A stretch of 64,000 nt of DNA, taken from Lutjanus erythropterus. Lineage: Eukaryota > Chordata > Actinopteri > Lutjaniformes > Lutjanidae. Shown here in pieces: positions 63,729 to 64,000 of the stretch. Positions within the stretch are counted from its first letter, which is position 1; the number at the start of each line of letters is the position of its first letter. The stretch covers positions 22,066,595 through 22,130,594 of the forward strand of contig CM034603.1 in assembly GCA_020091685.1 (NCBI GenBank), written 5' to 3'. Made by a program: the position numbers and the translations under genes. Below the pieces are notes generated by a model that was given only the letters and a program-made list of their open reading frames with translations, made no database searches and was not told the DNA's origin.

Positions 63729-63842
63729 ACCCCCTCATGAGCAACAACCTGACCAAGACATACATGTCACCTTTACAGAAGACTGATCCAGGAGCAGTTA
63801 GACAGAGGGTTACACTGGCACCGATAGGAGGAACCTCTGCCA
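63729..63842 (+). CDS. mak: mak coding exon 13
   Basis: 114-nt exon that completes a split Asp codon and then encodes PLMSNNLTKTYMSPLQKTDP, GAVRQRVTLAPIGGTSA and the first base of the next codon. YxxPLxKxxxGAxxQRxxLAP corresponds to the [21 protein letters not shown] block near the MAK/CILK1 C-terminus. Acceptor CTTTGCAG|AC, donor GCCA|GTGAGT. The remaining tail exon(s) lie beyond the window. Confidence 0.9.
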
Positions 63843-64000
63843 GTGAGTTTTTATTTTCTCTAGTTGAGTCAGACTTTCTTGGTTGAGTGTTGCTTGGTAC
63901 CAGTCAGGCCCGGGTCAGATGGTACTGGAGGTTAATTCTTTGTGTTTGGAGTGCAGTTTGCTCTGGGCAGCAGTACGCTTCCAACTTTAAAGGAATAGTT

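Overview
The window is vertebrate nuclear DNA, almost certainly from a ray-finned (probably spiny-rayed) fish. It is AT-rich, its genes are split by GT-AG introns, and the introns are crowded with short palindromic, MITE-like repeats and CA/TTA microsatellites of the kind typical of teleosts. No bacterial-type operons, CRISPR arrays or RNA genes were seen. Coordinates come from reading splice sites by eye; coding phases were checked and agree across every junction except the mak exon 8/9 boundary, which is ambiguous.

Left three quarters (1-49202, minus strand): the 5' part of gnal, encoding the olfactory/striatal stimulatory G-protein alpha subunit (G-alpha-olf). Two alternative first exons are present: a long, CpG-rich, XL-type exon (48689-49202) and the ordinary short exon (29125-29263). 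Both end in phase 1 and can join exon 2 (28780-28852, P-loop). Exons 3 (25163-25217), 4 (24860-24979) and 5 (11255-11352) follow. The C-terminal half (from YFLER on) was not found in 1-11254 and should lie beyond the window start. The introns hold many copies of several repeat families, a 460-bp duplication just upstream of the short first exon, an AT-rich array, a three-unit tandem array and a degenerate satellite.

49203-53505: intergenic interval between two divergently transcribed genes.

Right part (53506-63842, plus strand): the 5' and middle part of mak (male germ cell-associated kinase), a cilium-length-regulating CDK/MAPK-like kinase. Thirteen coding positions were read, covering about 585 residues; the last C-terminal exon(s) lie past the window end. 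The most notable feature is a duplicated kinase-domain exon (56464-56543 and 56936-57018). The two copies encode alternative versions of the segment just before the HRD catalytic loop, and their lengths (80 and 83 nt) mean that exactly one must be used to keep the frame, which is the signature of mutually exclusive splicing.

The two genes act in separate pathways: cAMP signalling through adenylyl cyclase for gnal, and ciliary/photoreceptor kinase activity for mak. Both products act in or near sensory cilia. Nothing in the sequence shows that they are co-regulated.
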